From positions 4,829,840 through 4,893,839 of the forward strand of contig NZ_JYKO02000001.1 of the NCBI RefSeq assembly GCF_000949385.2: a stretch of DNA of 64,000 nt, written 5' to 3'. The translations under genes and the position numbers were made by a program. Positions 18,572-27,277 of this stretch are shown here, piece after piece. This stretch comes from Pseudomonas sp. LFM046. Lineage in GTDB: Bacteria; Pseudomonadota; Gammaproteobacteria; Pseudomonadales; Pseudomonadaceae. Positions within the stretch are counted from its first letter, which is position 1. The number at the start of each line of letters is the position of its first letter. Below the pieces are notes generated by a model. It worked only from the letters and a program-made list of their open reading frames with translations. It was not told the DNA's origin and searched no databases.

Positions 18572-19015
18572 GTGGCACTGGACGATATGAAACGGCTGGT
18601 TCGCCAGCACATCGAACTGTCGTGGAACAAGGGCCGCCTGGCTCTGGCGGAGCAACTGCAGAGCAAGGACTTCCTCTACAAGAGCTCATTCATCGGCCGT
18701 TCCTTCAACAGCGCCGCCTACTGCCAGATGGTGCAGAACATCCGCGACGCCATGCCCGACCTGGAAGTGGTGGTTGAGGAATGCATCGCCGAAGGCAACA
18801 AAGTGGTGACCTGGTGCACCCTGATCGGCAGCATCCGCAAGCCCGCCCTGGGCTACCCGCCCAGTGACAAGATTCTCAGCATCTCGGCCATGGCCTTCTG
18901 GACCTTCAACAGCCTGGGCGAGGTGCAGGAGATCTGCACCATGTTCGACATGGAAAGCTTCCGCGCCCAGTTGGGCCTCTCGACCCAGCACCTGGCCGAG
19001 AAAGCCCTGCCCTGA
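18572..19015 (+). CDS. SnoaL-like / ester cyclase family protein
   Basis: 147 residues from a GTG at 18572, chosen because AGGGAG lies 7 nt upstream and because homologous SnoaL-like proteins begin at such a position. The sequence has the NTF2-like layout: an N-terminal helix (MKRLVRQHIELSWNKG), a central stretch MVQNIRDAMPDLEVVVEECIAEGNKVVTW, and WTFNSLGEVQEICTMFDM near the end, read in adjacent pieces. The MPDL...EGNKVV...W pattern is the ester-cyclase/SnoaL signature. Reaction and substrate unknown. It converges on the SDR gene with only 11 bp between stops. Confidence 0.8.
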   Translation: MALDDMKRLVRQHIELSWNKGRLALAEQLQSKDFLYKSSFIGRSFNSAAYCQMVQNIRDAMPDLEVVVEECIAEGNKVVTWCTLIGSIRKPALGYPPSDKILSISAMAFWTFNSLGEVQEICTMFDMESFRAQLGLSTQHLAEKALP

Positions 19016-19026
19016 TGCCAGATTGA

Positions 19027-20010
19027 TCAGAGATAGCCGTTGGCCCTGAACCAACCGATGGTGCGTTCCAGGGTGACGTCCAGCGGCGTCTCTGCGACGA
19101 AGCCGAGCTCGTGGCGCGCCTTGCTGCCGTCGAGGAACTGCCCGCCGGCCATGACCGCGATCGCGGTATCGTCCAGCTTCGGCATTTCCCCGGACAGGCG
19201 AAAACGCAACCGCCCCAGGGCCGCAATTCCCTTGGCCATGGCCAGCGGCATCGGCTGCGGTGGCGGTACGCCCAGGAACGTGGCGATGCGCGCGGTCAAT
19301 TCGGCCATCTCGATGTTTCGCCCGGTGAGCAGGTAACGCTCGCCCACCCTGCCCTTTTCCAGCGCCAGCACCAGGCCGCGACCGGCATCGGCGGCATCCA
19401 CCAGATTGCGCTGGCCAGGGACGTAGTGGGTCATCCAGCCGCGAGCAATGGCGGTGACGATGCGCCCGGTGCTGGGACCGGCATCGAACTCCCCCAGGCA
19501 CATGGCGGGAATGCCGATGACCACCGGCAGGCCATTGCGGGCCTGCTCGCGGGCCTGTTCGTCCAGCGCCCACTTGCTGAGCAGGTAAGGATTCTTCCAG
19601 CGCGGCATTTCTTCGTAGAACAGCCCCTCGTGGCCCGGCAGGCCCTGCGGGTGGCGCGGCAGGGCGATGGCGGCTCCGGTATAGAGAATGCGTGGCACAT
19701 GGGCGGCCAGGCAGGCGGCATAGAAGTGGTTGGTCTGGTCGAGGGCGCTGGCGACTTCTTCCTGCCAGCGGCGCGGCCGCTTCGGATAGCCCGCGGCGCA
19801 GAAGATGACGCCATCCAGGCCACCCAGGGCGCGGGTCAGGCCGGCATGATCGAGCAGATCAGCAGCCCGGTATTCAGGCTCCAGATAGGCCAGTCGTTCG
19901 ATCCGTGACGACGGCCTGTGGATCAGCACCAGCTCGTGCCCCGCAGCCTTCACCGCCCGTGCCGCGTGATGGCCGAGCAGGCCGGTTGCTCCAAGTACGG
20001 CGATTTTCAC
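19027..20010 (-). CDS. NAD-dependent epimerase/dehydratase family protein
   Basis: 327 residues, extended short-chain dehydrogenase. The start is GTG with GGAG 5 nt upstream. N-terminal Rossmann motif GATGLLG (residues 8-14) and the active-site YLLSK (Y-x3-K) near residue 143 are present. The substrate is not recognisable; related proteins include dihydroflavonol-reductase-like enzymes. It is alone on its strand between the SnoaL-like gene and the M48 protease, with about 140 bp to the protease. Confidence 0.88.
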   Translation of the reverse strand: MKIAVLGATGLLGHHAARAVKAAGHELVLIHRPSSRIERLAYLEPEYRAADLLDHAGLTRALGGLDGVIFCAAGYPKRPRRWQEEVASALDQTNHFYAACLAAHVPRILYTGAAIALPRHPQGLPGHEGLFYEEMPRWKNPYLLSKWALDEQAREQARNGLPVVIGIPAMCLGEFDAGPSTGRIVTAIARGWMTHYVPGQRNLVDAADAGRGLVLALEKGRVGERYLLTGRNIEMAELTARIATFLGVPPPQPMPLAMAKGIAALGRLRFRLSGEMPKLDDTAIAVMAGGQFLDGSKARHELGFVAETPLDVTLERTIGWFRANGYL

Positions 20011-20151
20011 TGCGACTCCTCATCCACTGGAGAATCGCCACCCCGAAAGCTTCGAGGTAGCGGCGAGCAGTCTAGAACGGGGGTTGCAGGGATGCCAGGT
20101 TCAACCCCCTGAGGCTGCGAAAAACTCGGCGAGCGACGTGCGGCCGGTTTC

Positions 20152-20970
20152 TCAGCGCTGCCCCTTGGCCTGCTCGTAGAACGGCATCACCTTGGGAATG
20201 GCCGCCTGCAGATTTGCCATGCGCGAGCTGGACGACGGGTGAGTGCTCATGAACTCCGGCGGCGCGCCGCCACCGGCCTTGGCCATTTTCTGCCAAAGGG
20301 TGATAGCGGCATTCGGGTTGTAGCCGGCGCGAGCGGCCAGCTCCAGACCGATCAGGTCGGCCTCGTTCTCGTTTTCACGGCTGTTGGGAAGGGTCATCAG
20401 GTACTCGACCCCGGCGTTGGCCATCCCCAGGCCGGCCTGGCCCATACCCAGCACGGAGCCGATCTGGTTGGCCATCTGCACGCCGTAGGCCTTGGACATG
20501 GCCTCGCGGCTGTGTTCGCGCAGGGCGTGGGCGACCTCGTGGCCCATCACCGCCGCCAGCTCGTCATCGGTGAGCTTGAGCTGCTCGATCAGGCCGCTGT
20601 AGACGATGATCTTGCCGCCCGGGCCGCAGTTGGCGTTGAGTTCGTCGTTCTTGATCACGTTGGCATCCCAGGCCCATTGCGCGGCATCCGGACGGAACAC
20701 CGGAGCCTGAGCGATCAGGCGCTTGGCGATGGCATCGACACGGCGCGCATTGCTGCTGCTCTTGTCCAGTTCGCCCTTTTGCGCGGCTTCGTTCAGGGTC
20801 TGCTGGTAGGACTGAGCGTACGTCTGGTTCAGTTCGGCGCTCGAAACGCCGCTGAACATGTACTGCTGGCGGTTGACGCCCACCGCTCCACCGCTGGTCG
20901 TGTTGACGGCCTGGCATCCTGCCAGGAGCAGGGCCGCGGTCAGCCCGGACAGGTAAAACAGCTTGGCCAT
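20152..20970 (-). CDS. M48 family lipoprotein metalloprotease (LoiP/YcaL-like)
   Basis: 272 residues. The lipoprotein signal peptide ends in LLLAGC, so it is probably anchored to the outer membrane on the periplasmic side. Zinc-protease motif HEVAH near residue 145 with the third ligand in ENENEADLIGLEL near 203. The ATG at 20970 has GAGAGCC upstream; the frame remains open far beyond but without protein character. Homologues degrade misfolded envelope proteins. Location next to the chemoreceptor matches PA4632-PA4633. No operon partner. Confidence 0.93.
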   Translation of the reverse strand: MAKLFYLSGLTAALLLAGCQAVNTTSGGAVGVNRQQYMFSGVSSAELNQTYAQSYQQTLNEAAQKGELDKSSSNARRVDAIAKRLIAQAPVFRPDAAQWAWDANVIKNDELNANCGPGGKIIVYSGLIEQLKLTDDELAAVMGHEVAHALREHSREAMSKAYGVQMANQIGSVLGMGQAGLGMANAGVEYLMTLPNSRENENEADLIGLELAARAGYNPNAAITLWQKMAKAGGGAPPEFMSTHPSSSSRMANLQAAIPKVMPFYEQAKGQR

Positions 20971-21080
20971 ATTGGCTCTCCATCTCTTTGCGAGGTCGGT
21001 AATGCTACGGCCCACCCGGAACCCGGGCAACCGCGTCGCATGTAGACAAGCCGGCGACGCATTTGTCCGCACTCCGCACT

Positions 21081-21107
21081 TAGGAAATTTCACCGGGCTG
21101 CCGATAT
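21081..21107 (+). promoter_or_regulatory. FliA (sigma-28)-like promoter of the chemoreceptor gene
   Basis: TAGG (21081), 15-bp spacer, then GCCGATAT (21100-21107), against the FliA consensus TAAA-N15-GCCGATAA. The -10 half is nearly perfect, the -35 half is weak. It lies 40 bp ahead of a methyl-accepting chemotaxis gene, the class of gene FliA controls. Confidence 0.6.
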
Positions 21108-21147
21108 AGAAAGCAAAGGCGAAATCTTCTTTTTCCTCGGAGCCCTC

Positions 21148-23286
21148 ATGAAGTTCAGGTCCATTCAGTTCTCCATCGCAGCCCTGGCAGGAGCCAGCGT
21201 GCTGGCGGTGGTCGCAGCCCTGGTGCTCTATGCACTGTTTTCCGGCGCCCGCACCCAGGAACTGGTGCAGCAGCGCACCCAGGCACTGCTGGAACAGGTG
21301 ATCGAGCAACGCCTGATTGCCCTGGCCGGTTCCCAGGTCAGTCAGATCCAGCGCGAACTGGAGCTGCCACTGGGCATCGCCAAGAACATGGCCAACCTCA
21401 ACAGCCTGCTGGGGGAAACGGATGAAGCCGGCAATGCGAAGCTGACCATCAGCCGCGAGCAGCTGAACAACCTGGTGCGCCAGACCACAGAACGCAATCC
21501 CAAGCTGAACGGCAGCTACGTCGGCTGGGAGCCCAACGGGATTGATGGCATGGACGCCAACTACGCAGGGCAGAAGGGCAATGGCTACGACGGCAGCGGC
21601 CGCTTCCTGCCCTGGTGGTTCCGCAACGCGGACGGCAGCGTGGGCCAGGATGCCATCGGCTACATGGAAAGCCAGAAGATGCTCAACACCGGTGTTCGCG
21701 AGGGCGAGTACTACCTCTGCCCGAAGGAACGCAAGAAGCCATGTGCTATCGACCCCGCTCCCTATGACGTGGGCGGCAAAATCACGATCCTCTCCTCCTT
21801 TACCGCGCCCATCCTGATCAAGGGCGAGTTCCGTGGCATTGCAGGTGCTGACTTCTCCCTCAACTTCATCCAGGACCTGCTCAGCAAGTCTGACCAGCAG
21901 CTCTACGAGGGCGCCGGCGACCTGGCACTGATCGCCAGCAACAACCGCCTGGTGGCCTACTCGAAAGACGCCTCCAAACTTGGTGAGGAAGCCGCCAAGG
22001 TCTTCGACACCGGCACCATGGACGCCCTGCGCGGATTTTCCGGCGCACAACCTGCCTATCGCATCGACCAGGCCAGCCAGCGCATCGTGCTGATGGTGCC
22101 CTTCGGCATCGGCGACACCGACGCCCGCTGGGTGCTGCTGATCCAGCTGCCGGTCGAGGCGGTGATGAAGGAACTGACCCAACTGCAGAACGATCTGCAT
22201 GCCCAACGCGACGCCGACATCTTCGGCATGACCCTGGTGGGCCTGCTAATCGCCGGTCTCGGCCTGCTGGTGATCTGGTTCGTCGGCTACGGCATCGCCC
22301 GTCCACTGCGCCAGATGGTCGGCATGCTCGACGACATCGCCAAGGGAGACGGTGACCTGACCCAGCGCCTGCACAACCAGCGTGCGGACGAGATGGGCGC
22401 CATCGCCACCGGCTTCAACACCTTCCTTGGCAAGCTGCAGGCCATGATCAGCCAGGTGGTGACCTCGGTGCAGAAGGTCAGCGACTCTTCCGAGCACACC
22501 GCCGACATCGCCATCCGCACCAACCAGGGCGTGCAGCGGCAGCTGGCGGAGATCGAACTGGTCGCCACCGCCGTCCATGAGATGACCGCCACTGCCCAGG
22601 ACGTGGCCCGCAACGCCACCCACGCGGCGGAAGCGGCCAGCCACGCCGACCAGGCGGCCAACCACGGCAAGCGGATCGTCCATAGCACGGCTGAAGCCAT
22701 CACCGCCCTGGCGACCGAGATCGGTCGTGCCGTGGGTGTGGTGCAGAACCTGGCCAAGGACAGCGAGAACATCAATGCCATCCTGGTGGCCATCCGCGGC
22801 ATCGCCGAGCAGACCAACCTGCTGGCCTTGAACGCGGCCATCGAAGCGGCGCGTGCCGGCGAACAGGGCCGTGGCTTCGCCGTGGTGGCGGACGAAGTGC
22901 GCAACCTGGCGCAGAAGACCCAGCAGGCCACCGAAGAGATCCAGGCCATGATCCAGCAACTGCAGAACGGCACCCGCGAAGTGGTGAAGGTGATGCAGGA
23001 CAGCCAGGACAAGACCGACACCAGCGTGCAGCACGCCAACGAAGCGGCCCATGCGCTGGACTCCATCACCCAGGCGGTTTCGGTGATCAACGACATGAAC
23101 ACCCAGATCGCCAGCGCCGCCGAGGAGCAGAGCGCGGTCGCGGAAGACATCAACCGCAACGTCATCAACATCGGCCAGGTGGCCAATGAAGTCGCCGGCG
23201 GCGCCGACGAGGCCTCCCAGGCCAGCGCCGAGCTGACCAAGCTGGCGGAGCAGCAGCGGCGGCTGATCAATCAGTTCAAGGTGTAA
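21148..23286 (+). CDS. methyl-accepting chemotaxis protein with dCache sensor
   Basis: 712 residues. Transmembrane helix 1 at about 10-32, a large periplasmic dCache-type sensor (about 35-345; [37 protein letters not shown]), transmembrane helix 2 near 353-378, HAMP domain, then the cytoplasmic signalling hairpin with the conserved tip [20 protein letters not shown] and [17 protein letters not shown]. Senses an unknown ligand and feeds CheA. The sensor matches the PA4633 locus by position; the ligand is not clear, and the classical amino-acid pocket motif is not obvious. Monocistronic, FliA-like promoter upstream, strong terminator downstream. Confidence 0.95.
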   Translation: MKFRSIQFSIAALAGASVLAVVAALVLYALFSGARTQELVQQRTQALLEQVIEQRLIALAGSQVSQIQRELELPLGIAKNMANLNSLLGETDEAGNAKLTISREQLNNLVRQTTERNPKLNGSYVGWEPNGIDGMDANYAGQKGNGYDGSGRFLPWWFRNADGSVGQDAIGYMESQKMLNTGVREGEYYLCPKERKKPCAIDPAPYDVGGKITILSSFTAPILIKGEFRGIAGADFSLNFIQDLLSKSDQQLYEGAGDLALIASNNRLVAYSKDASKLGEEAAKVFDTGTMDALRGFSGAQPAYRIDQASQRIVLMVPFGIGDTDARWVLLIQLPVEAVMKELTQLQNDLHAQRDADIFGMTLVGLLIAGLGLLVIWFVGYGIARPLRQMVGMLDDIAKGDGDLTQRLHNQRADEMGAIATGFNTFLGKLQAMISQVVTSVQKVSDSSEHTADIAIRTNQGVQRQLAEIELVATAVHEMTATAQDVARNATHAAEAASHADQAANHGKRIVHSTAEAITALATEIGRAVGVVQNLAKDSENINAILVAIRGIAEQTNLLALNAAIEAARAGEQGRGFAVVADEVRNLAQKTQQATEEIQAMIQQLQNGTREVVKVMQDSQDKTDTSVQHANEAAHALDSITQAVSVINDMNTQIASAAEEQSAVAEDINRNVINIGQVANEVAGGADEASQASAELTKLAEQQRRLINQFKV

Positions 23287-23292
23287 GGCAAA

Positions 23293-23312
23293 AGCCCCTC
23301 TTCGGAGGGGCT
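23293..23312 (+). terminator. rho-independent terminator after the chemoreceptor
   Basis: Stem AGCCCCTC / GAGGGGCT with TTCG loop followed by TTTTC. Confidence 0.92.
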
Positions 23313-23320
23313 TTTTCTAT

Positions 23321-23342
23321 AGGGGCGATTTCAATCGCCCCT
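23321..23342. repeat. palindromic intergenic repeat
   Basis: AGGGGCGAT / ATCGCCCCT inverted repeat with a 4-nt centre, a widespread Pseudomonas extragenic element, directly behind the terminator and in front of the convergent SRAP gene. Confidence 0.65.
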
Positions 23343-23355
23343 ACCGGTGGACCGG

Positions 23356-23970
23356 CTACGCCGGTGTCAGGCACTCCGGGCCGTCCAGCTTCGGGTCGTT
23401 CACCAGGGTCGCCAAGGCCCGTTCGCGCAACTGCGGGCCGGGTTTGGTCAGCAGTTCCAGCAACTGCACGGGTGTCGCCTCGGCGGACAGCCAGAGACGC
23501 TGCCCTTCCTCATCCAGCACCAGTGGCCGGCGCAGGTCGGCTGCCGCCTGCGTGATCATGGCCAGACTGAGGTATTCCATATCCCCGGCCGGGTAGGCCT
23601 CCCAGAGTGCCGCGAAGTACAACGTCCCGCCCTCGGCACTCATCCAGTAAGGCCGCTTGCGCACACCCCGCCACTCGTAGAAACCGTTGGCCGGCATCAG
23701 GCAACGGCGGGAGCGGAACGGCTCGCGGAACATCGGCTGGTCGGCGAGGGTTTCGACCCTGGCGTGGGCGGGCGTCTTCGACAGGTCGGTGAGCCAGGCC
23801 GGGGTCAGGCCCCAGCGGGCCATGTCGGCACGGCGCTGGCCATCCAGTTCGCGCAACATCAGCACCCGGCTGCCAGGGGCCAGGTTCCAATGGGGCTGGT
23901 GATCAGAGGGAAAACCGGGAAGCGCCGCCAGCGCGGGCGACCAGCGGAACAGGGCAAAACGTCCAGACAT
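23356..23970 (-). CDS. SRAP (SOS response-associated peptidase) family protein lacking catalytic Cys2
   Basis: 204 residues with the SRAP/YedK/HMCES layout: MSGRFALFRW start, PHWNLAPGS (normally P-x-Y-N-I-A-P), MARWGLTPAW, ANGFYEWRG with its conserved Glu, and ALWE. In the family, Cys2 is exposed after Met removal and forms a covalent link to abasic sites in single-stranded DNA. Here codon 2 is TCT (Ser). The region that usually reads H-x-R-M-P reads ADLRRPLVL, so the active-site His also appears missing. The Asn and Glu remain. It may bind DNA non-covalently, use other chemistry, or be degenerate. Length is slightly short. Confidence 0.88.
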   Translation of the reverse strand: MSGRFALFRWSPALAALPGFPSDHQPHWNLAPGSRVLMLRELDGQRRADMARWGLTPAWLTDLSKTPAHARVETLADQPMFREPFRSRRCLMPANGFYEWRGVRKRPYWMSAEGGTLYFAALWEAYPAGDMEYLSLAMITQAAADLRRPLVLDEEGQRLWLSAEATPVQLLELLTKPGPQLRERALATLVNDPKLDGPECLTPA

Positions 23971-23994
23971 GGGGCGGCCAGTGCGGGTCGGTGC

Positions 23995-24255
23995 TCAGCA
24001 GAGCAAGGTGCCGGGGTAGCTGTCAGGCTCCTCGCCCGGCAGCGGTTGCGCGGCATTGTACGCGGCGATCAGCCGGCTGGCGCGCTCGGCGTCTTCATCC
24101 TCCACCAGCAGGCCGAGCAATCCGAATACCGGCAGCTCGCCAATGCCACCCAGCAAGTGCCGGCCGGCGAGATGGGCATCCACACCCTCGCTGGCGAGCA
24201 TGCCCAGCAACAGTTCAGCTTCGATCAGGTCGCGAGGCTCATAGATTCGCCGCAT
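23995..24255 (-). CDS. DUF2007 domain-containing small protein
   Basis: 86 residues beginning MRRIYEPRDLIEAELLLGMLASEGVDAHLAG, the typical start of DUF2007 (putative signal-transducing) proteins: conserved Leu/Ile-Glu-Ala-x-x-L, then a Gly-rich LLGGIGELP loop and LLVEDEDAERASRLI. The start codon overlaps the stop of the CPXCG protein (TGATG), so the two are translationally coupled. Function unknown. Confidence 0.85.
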   Translation of the reverse strand: MRRIYEPRDLIEAELLLGMLASEGVDAHLAGRHLLGGIGELPVFGLLGLLVEDEDAERASRLIAAYNAAQPLPGEEPDSYPGTLLC

Positions 24256-24437
24256 CAGTCATCCTCCCGGCGAACCTCCAGGCTCCAGTCCTGGCCATCG
24301 GTCCAGAGCAGGAACAGGATGGGCCGGCAGCACACCGGACAGTCCTCGATGTATTGCTGGTCCCCGCCCGAGAGATCGAGCACGGCCTCGGCCGGTTCGC
24401 CACAGTAGGGGCATTGGTAGTCCTCTGTTTCCAGCAT
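24255..24437 (-). CDS. CPXCG motif-containing cysteine-rich protein
   Basis: 60 residues with two cysteine pairs (CPYCGEP near residue 9 and CPVCCRP near 33) forming a small zinc-ribbon-like domain, and the family's aspartate/glutamate-rich tail. GGGAGGCGGG upstream of the ATG supplies the ribosome binding site. First gene of a two-gene unit with the DUF2007 gene. Function unknown. Confidence 0.88.
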   Translation of the reverse strand: MLETEDYQCPYCGEPAEAVLDLSGGDQQYIEDCPVCCRPILFLLWTDGQDWSLEVRREDD

Positions 24438-24461
24438 CCCGCCTCCCGTGTGACTTGCCTG

Positions 24462-24502
24462 TATAATCGCCGGTCTACTTCAGGCCCCGTTTCGCGGGGC
24501 CT
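24462..24502 (+). promoter_or_regulatory. promoter -10 box plus leader hairpin before the acyltransferase gene
   Basis: A perfect TATAAT lies at 24462-24467 without a convincing -35 box. About 15 nt downstream, AGGCCCCG-TTTCG-CGGGGCCT (24482-24502) forms a strong hairpin that would be at the start of the acyltransferase mRNA. The hairpin lacks a U-run, so it is more likely a leader element than a terminator. Confidence 0.5.
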
Positions 24503-24541
24503 GCACCCTTTATCCAGCCGATACCAGAACAAGAGTGACCA

Positions 24542-25705
24542 ATGGGCGAATTTGAAGCCATCCGACCCTATGACGATGCCGAGGTCCCGGCGGTGCTGAC
24601 GCGCCTCTTCGCCGACGACGCCTTCCTCGGCACCCTCACCCGCTATCGATTTCCGAAGCTGGCGGGCCCACTGGGCTGGCTCCTCAAGCCTGTTATAGCT
24701 CATCGCTTGCGAAGCGAGTTCGCCAGCATCAAATCCGTGGCAGCGCTGCAGGACCGCATCGAGCCCTACGTCGACAACACCATCGAACGCGCCACCGACG
24801 GTGTGACCTACTCCGGCGTCGAGCGCCTGAAACCGGGCACCGCCTACCTGTTCCTGGCCAACCACCGCGATATCGTGATGGACCCGGCCTTCGTCAACTA
24901 CGCCGTGTACCACGCCGGCCTGCCGACGCCGCGTATCGCCATCGGTGACAACCTGCTGCAGAAGCCCTTCGTCAGCGACCTGATGCGCCTGAACAAGAGC
25001 TTCATCGTGCACCGCAACCTCGCCGGCCGCCGCGAGAAGTTGGCCTCGTTCCAGCTGCTGTCGGCCTACATCAACCACTCCATCCGCAACGATGGCCAGT
25101 CGATCTGGATCGCCCAGGCCGAAGGTCGCGCCAAGGACGGTGACGACCGTACCGATTCGGCGATCCTCAAGATGTTCCACATGAGCCGCAAGGACGAGCC
25201 CTTCGCCGATGTGATCCGCGATCTGCACCTGATCCCGGTGTCCATCAGCTACGAGTACGACCCGTGCGACCAGGCCAAGGCCCGTGAACTGCAGATCCGC
25301 GCCAGCACCGGCAGCTACGCCAAGGCGCCGGGTGAGGACGACGCGAGCATCGCCCTGGGCATCACTGGCTACAAAGGCCGGGTGCACATCAACTTCGGTA
25401 GCGAGATCGGCAGCGCCAGCGAAGACGCCAAGCAACTCGCCCAGGAAATCGACAAGCAGATTCTCGGCGGCTACCGCCTGTTCCCCGTGCACTACCTCGC
25501 CTACGCCATGTGGAGCGAGCGCGACCCCGAGCTGTCCGTCCCGGCGGCGACCGAGCTCTTCGGTGCCGACGAACTGGAGCGTGCCAAGGAGCAGTGGCAG
25601 AAGCGCCTGGACGCCTGCCCGGCAGAGCAGCGTCCCTACCTGATCCAGCAGTACGCGACCCCCGTGCGCAACCAGTACCGGATCAAGGCGGGCCTACCGC
25701 TTTAA
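24542..25705 (+). CDS. 1-acyl-sn-glycerol-3-phosphate acyltransferase-like protein
   Basis: 387 residues. PlsC-type acyltransferase block 1 is NHRDIVMD (H-x4-D) near residue 109, with the acceptor-side string FIVHRN near 154 and a block-3-like AEGRAKDGDDRTD near 194. No clear membrane spans, so probably peripheral at the inner membrane. The family transfers acyl chains to glycerol phosphate backbones; the enlarged C-terminal half (about 250-387) is specific to a subgroup of unknown substrate. The ATG follows GAGTGACC. It converges on a small membrane gene with a bidirectional terminator. Confidence 0.85.
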   Translation: MGEFEAIRPYDDAEVPAVLTRLFADDAFLGTLTRYRFPKLAGPLGWLLKPVIAHRLRSEFASIKSVAALQDRIEPYVDNTIERATDGVTYSGVERLKPGTAYLFLANHRDIVMDPAFVNYAVYHAGLPTPRIAIGDNLLQKPFVSDLMRLNKSFIVHRNLAGRREKLASFQLLSAYINHSIRNDGQSIWIAQAEGRAKDGDDRTDSAILKMFHMSRKDEPFADVIRDLHLIPVSISYEYDPCDQAKARELQIRASTGSYAKAPGEDDASIALGITGYKGRVHINFGSEIGSASEDAKQLAQEIDKQILGGYRLFPVHYLAYAMWSERDPELSVPAATELFGADELERAKEQWQKRLDACPAEQRPYLIQQYATPVRNQYRIKAGLPL

Positions 25706-25716
25706 GCGCCAGCCAC

Positions 25717-25754
25717 AATGCAAAACGGCGACCATCTGGTCGCCGTTTTGCATT
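25717..25754. terminator. bidirectional rho-independent terminator
   Basis: Perfect 17-bp inverted repeat (AATGCAAAACGGCGACC and its complement) with ATCT loop. It has A- and T-rich flanks on both sides and serves both converging genes. Confidence 0.92.
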
Positions 25755-25767
25755 CGCCCCGAAGGAC

Positions 25768-26055
25768 TTAAATCTGGGTACTGGCCCAGGAAACCCCGAG
25801 CGCCACGGCGAGGCTGAAGTGGCCGAAGGCGTAGAAGAACCGGTTCAGGCGCACCGCAGCGGCGTCCTGCACGGAGGCGGGCTGGCCCACTTCCTCCAGT
25901 TCGCTCTCGGCGGCCAGGCGGGCGATGGAACGCTGCTCGCGCAAACGAGTGGCCACCAGCACCCAGGCTCCAGCACACGCAAAGAACAGGGCCAGGCCAT
26001 TCACGGCCTGTGCGGGATGAGCCAGGAAAAACTCCAAGAACGCCTGCAGCGACAT
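25768..26055 (-). CDS. small membrane protein, hypothetical
   Basis: 95 residues from the ATG at 26055 (GGAG 6 nt upstream); a further 19 codons upstream are open but lack a good start. Two hydrophobic segments (about 15-33 and 72-90) flank a charged middle REQRSIARLAAESELEE. Probably an inner-membrane protein. I do not recognise the family. Confidence 0.7.
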   Translation of the reverse strand: MSLQAFLEFFLAHPAQAVNGLALFFACAGAWVLVATRLREQRSIARLAAESELEEVGQPASVQDAAAVRLNRFFYAFGHFSLAVALGVSWASTQI

Positions 26056-26246
26056 CTTCAACTCCGCTTCAGGCGGTGCGACCGTGCACTCAACCTGCAA
26101 GACAAGGATCAATCCGCCCCGACCCGGGCGGTAAGTTCGACGGCGCCGAGTTTACCGAAGGAGGAACCTGACCGGGCGGCCCATCCGACGAATGCCGCCG
26201 GCCTGACCGACGAATCCGCCCCCGTGCGCGTGCACCAGAAACGAAA

Positions 26247-26268
26247 AAGCCCGGCGCAGGCCGGGCTT
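26247..26268 (-). terminator. rho-independent terminator after the YajG-like gene
   Basis: AAGCCCGGC / GCCGGGCTT stem; on the minus strand TTTTTCG follows. Confidence 0.88.
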
Positions 26269-26285
26269 CTCTAGGCGGGGACCGC

Positions 26286-26867
26286 TTACTGGACCAGCAC
26301 CTGACCGATGGTCGGATCCTTGAAGGCGCGAGTCAGGGCATCGCTCAGCACATCACCCACCAGCTTGGTGTTGGTCTGTGCGTTCGGCGCGGTGCCGAAG
26401 CGCTGGTTCATCGAAGCGCCGTACTTGCCGCTGTAACGACGGGTGCTGTTCTGCACATCGACGCGGAAGCTGGCGCTGATGTTCGCCTCGGTGACATAGG
26501 TCTCCTTAGGCGACTGGTACTTCAGGTCAGACAGGGTCAGGGTCAATTGCGGGGCGTTGTAGGCGTTCGGCGACGGGGTGAAGCCCAGCAGACGCACAGC
26601 CGCTTCGGCCTCGGCCTGCAGGCGCGGCAGGATGTCCTGGCTCTGCACGCTGATGGCGCTGGTGTCGGCGTAGATGCCGCCACGGGTGCCAAGAACGGGA
26701 GACGGACGACCGTCGGCGACGCGGACCACCACCGGCTGGCCCTGGCCGACCGGAGTCAGCGGGCCGGTGAGCTTGGGTTGCGGGCTGAGTTGTTGCGGGC
26801 TGAGGGCACAGCCGACCAGGGTCAGGCTGAGGGCGGCCAGCAGGCCAAGCAACGAGCGTTTCAGCAT
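26286..26867 (-). CDS. YajG family lipoprotein
   Basis: 193 residues with a lipoprotein signal peptide ending LTLVGC, start ATG at 26867 after GGAGAGAG. The body fits YajG-type lipoproteins: VVVRVADGRPSPVLGTRGG, then AEAAVRLLGF, LTLTLSDLKY and a C-terminal VLSDALTRAFKD. Predicted outer-membrane lipoprotein; the position two before Leu after the lipobox Cys (Ala) suggests no retention signal. Function of the family is not established. Terminator immediately downstream. Confidence 0.85.
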   Translation of the reverse strand: MLKRSLLGLLAALSLTLVGCALSPQQLSPQPKLTGPLTPVGQGQPVVVRVADGRPSPVLGTRGGIYADTSAISVQSQDILPRLQAEAEAAVRLLGFTPSPNAYNAPQLTLTLSDLKYQSPKETYVTEANISASFRVDVQNSTRRYSGKYGASMNQRFGTAPNAQTNTKLVGDVLSDALTRAFKDPTIGQVLVQ

Positions 26868-27043
26868 GCTTACTCTCTCCAGAAATGAAGGCAAAACGGC
26901 CGGCAGTATACCCAGCCGGCGAGGCGACTGACAGACCGTCAGTGCTCCTGAAAATTCAGACATCTGCGTCGGAACGCGGTTCCTGTCATGCCCCTGTCAC
27001 GGCCGCGTGGGATAACGGCTCGGTACTTTTCGGAGTAATCCCG

Positions 27044-27277
27044 ATGAGCCTGTTCTGGTCCCTGTTCAGCCGCCGCCCGCAACGCCGCAACTTCGCCCTT
27101 CTGGACGCAGCCGGAATCTGCCGCGGCCTGCACCTGGGGACCGAGTGCCCCGCCAACGGCAACTGGGTGGAAGTGCAGGAATCCAGCCTGACCTGGCTCG
27201 ACCACCCCCTGCCCGCCAGTGCCCAGGTCATACCGGTCGTCGGACAGCCTGAGCGCCGCCGCGCGTTGGCAGCCTGA
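27044..27277 (+). CDS. conserved hypothetical small protein (PA4639-like by position)
   Basis: 77 residues, start ATG at 27044 with CGGAG upstream. Sequence MSLFWSLFSRRPQRRNFALLD, then GLHLGTECPANGNWVEV and a C-terminal Arg/Ala-rich tail. No membrane span or recognised domain. It stands alone ahead of the mqo leader; the assignment to the PA4639 slot rests on gene order from memory. Confidence 0.65.
   Translation: MSLFWSLFSRRPQRRNFALLDAAGICRGLHLGTECPANGNWVEVQESSLTWLDHPLPASAQVIPVVGQPERRRALAA

Noticed and set aside
15958-18666. A 902-codon open frame on the minus strand
   Set aside because: It is antisense to rsmC end, lysP, the riboswitch and the GDT1 gene. Composition is Gly/Gln/Ala/Glu-rich without domains, as expected of a shadow frame in GC-rich DNA.
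20152-22206. Long fusion of the M48 protease with an upstream 400-residue domain
   Set aside because: The extension is antisense to the chemoreceptor; the protease has its own lipoprotein signal peptide and ribosome binding site at 20970.
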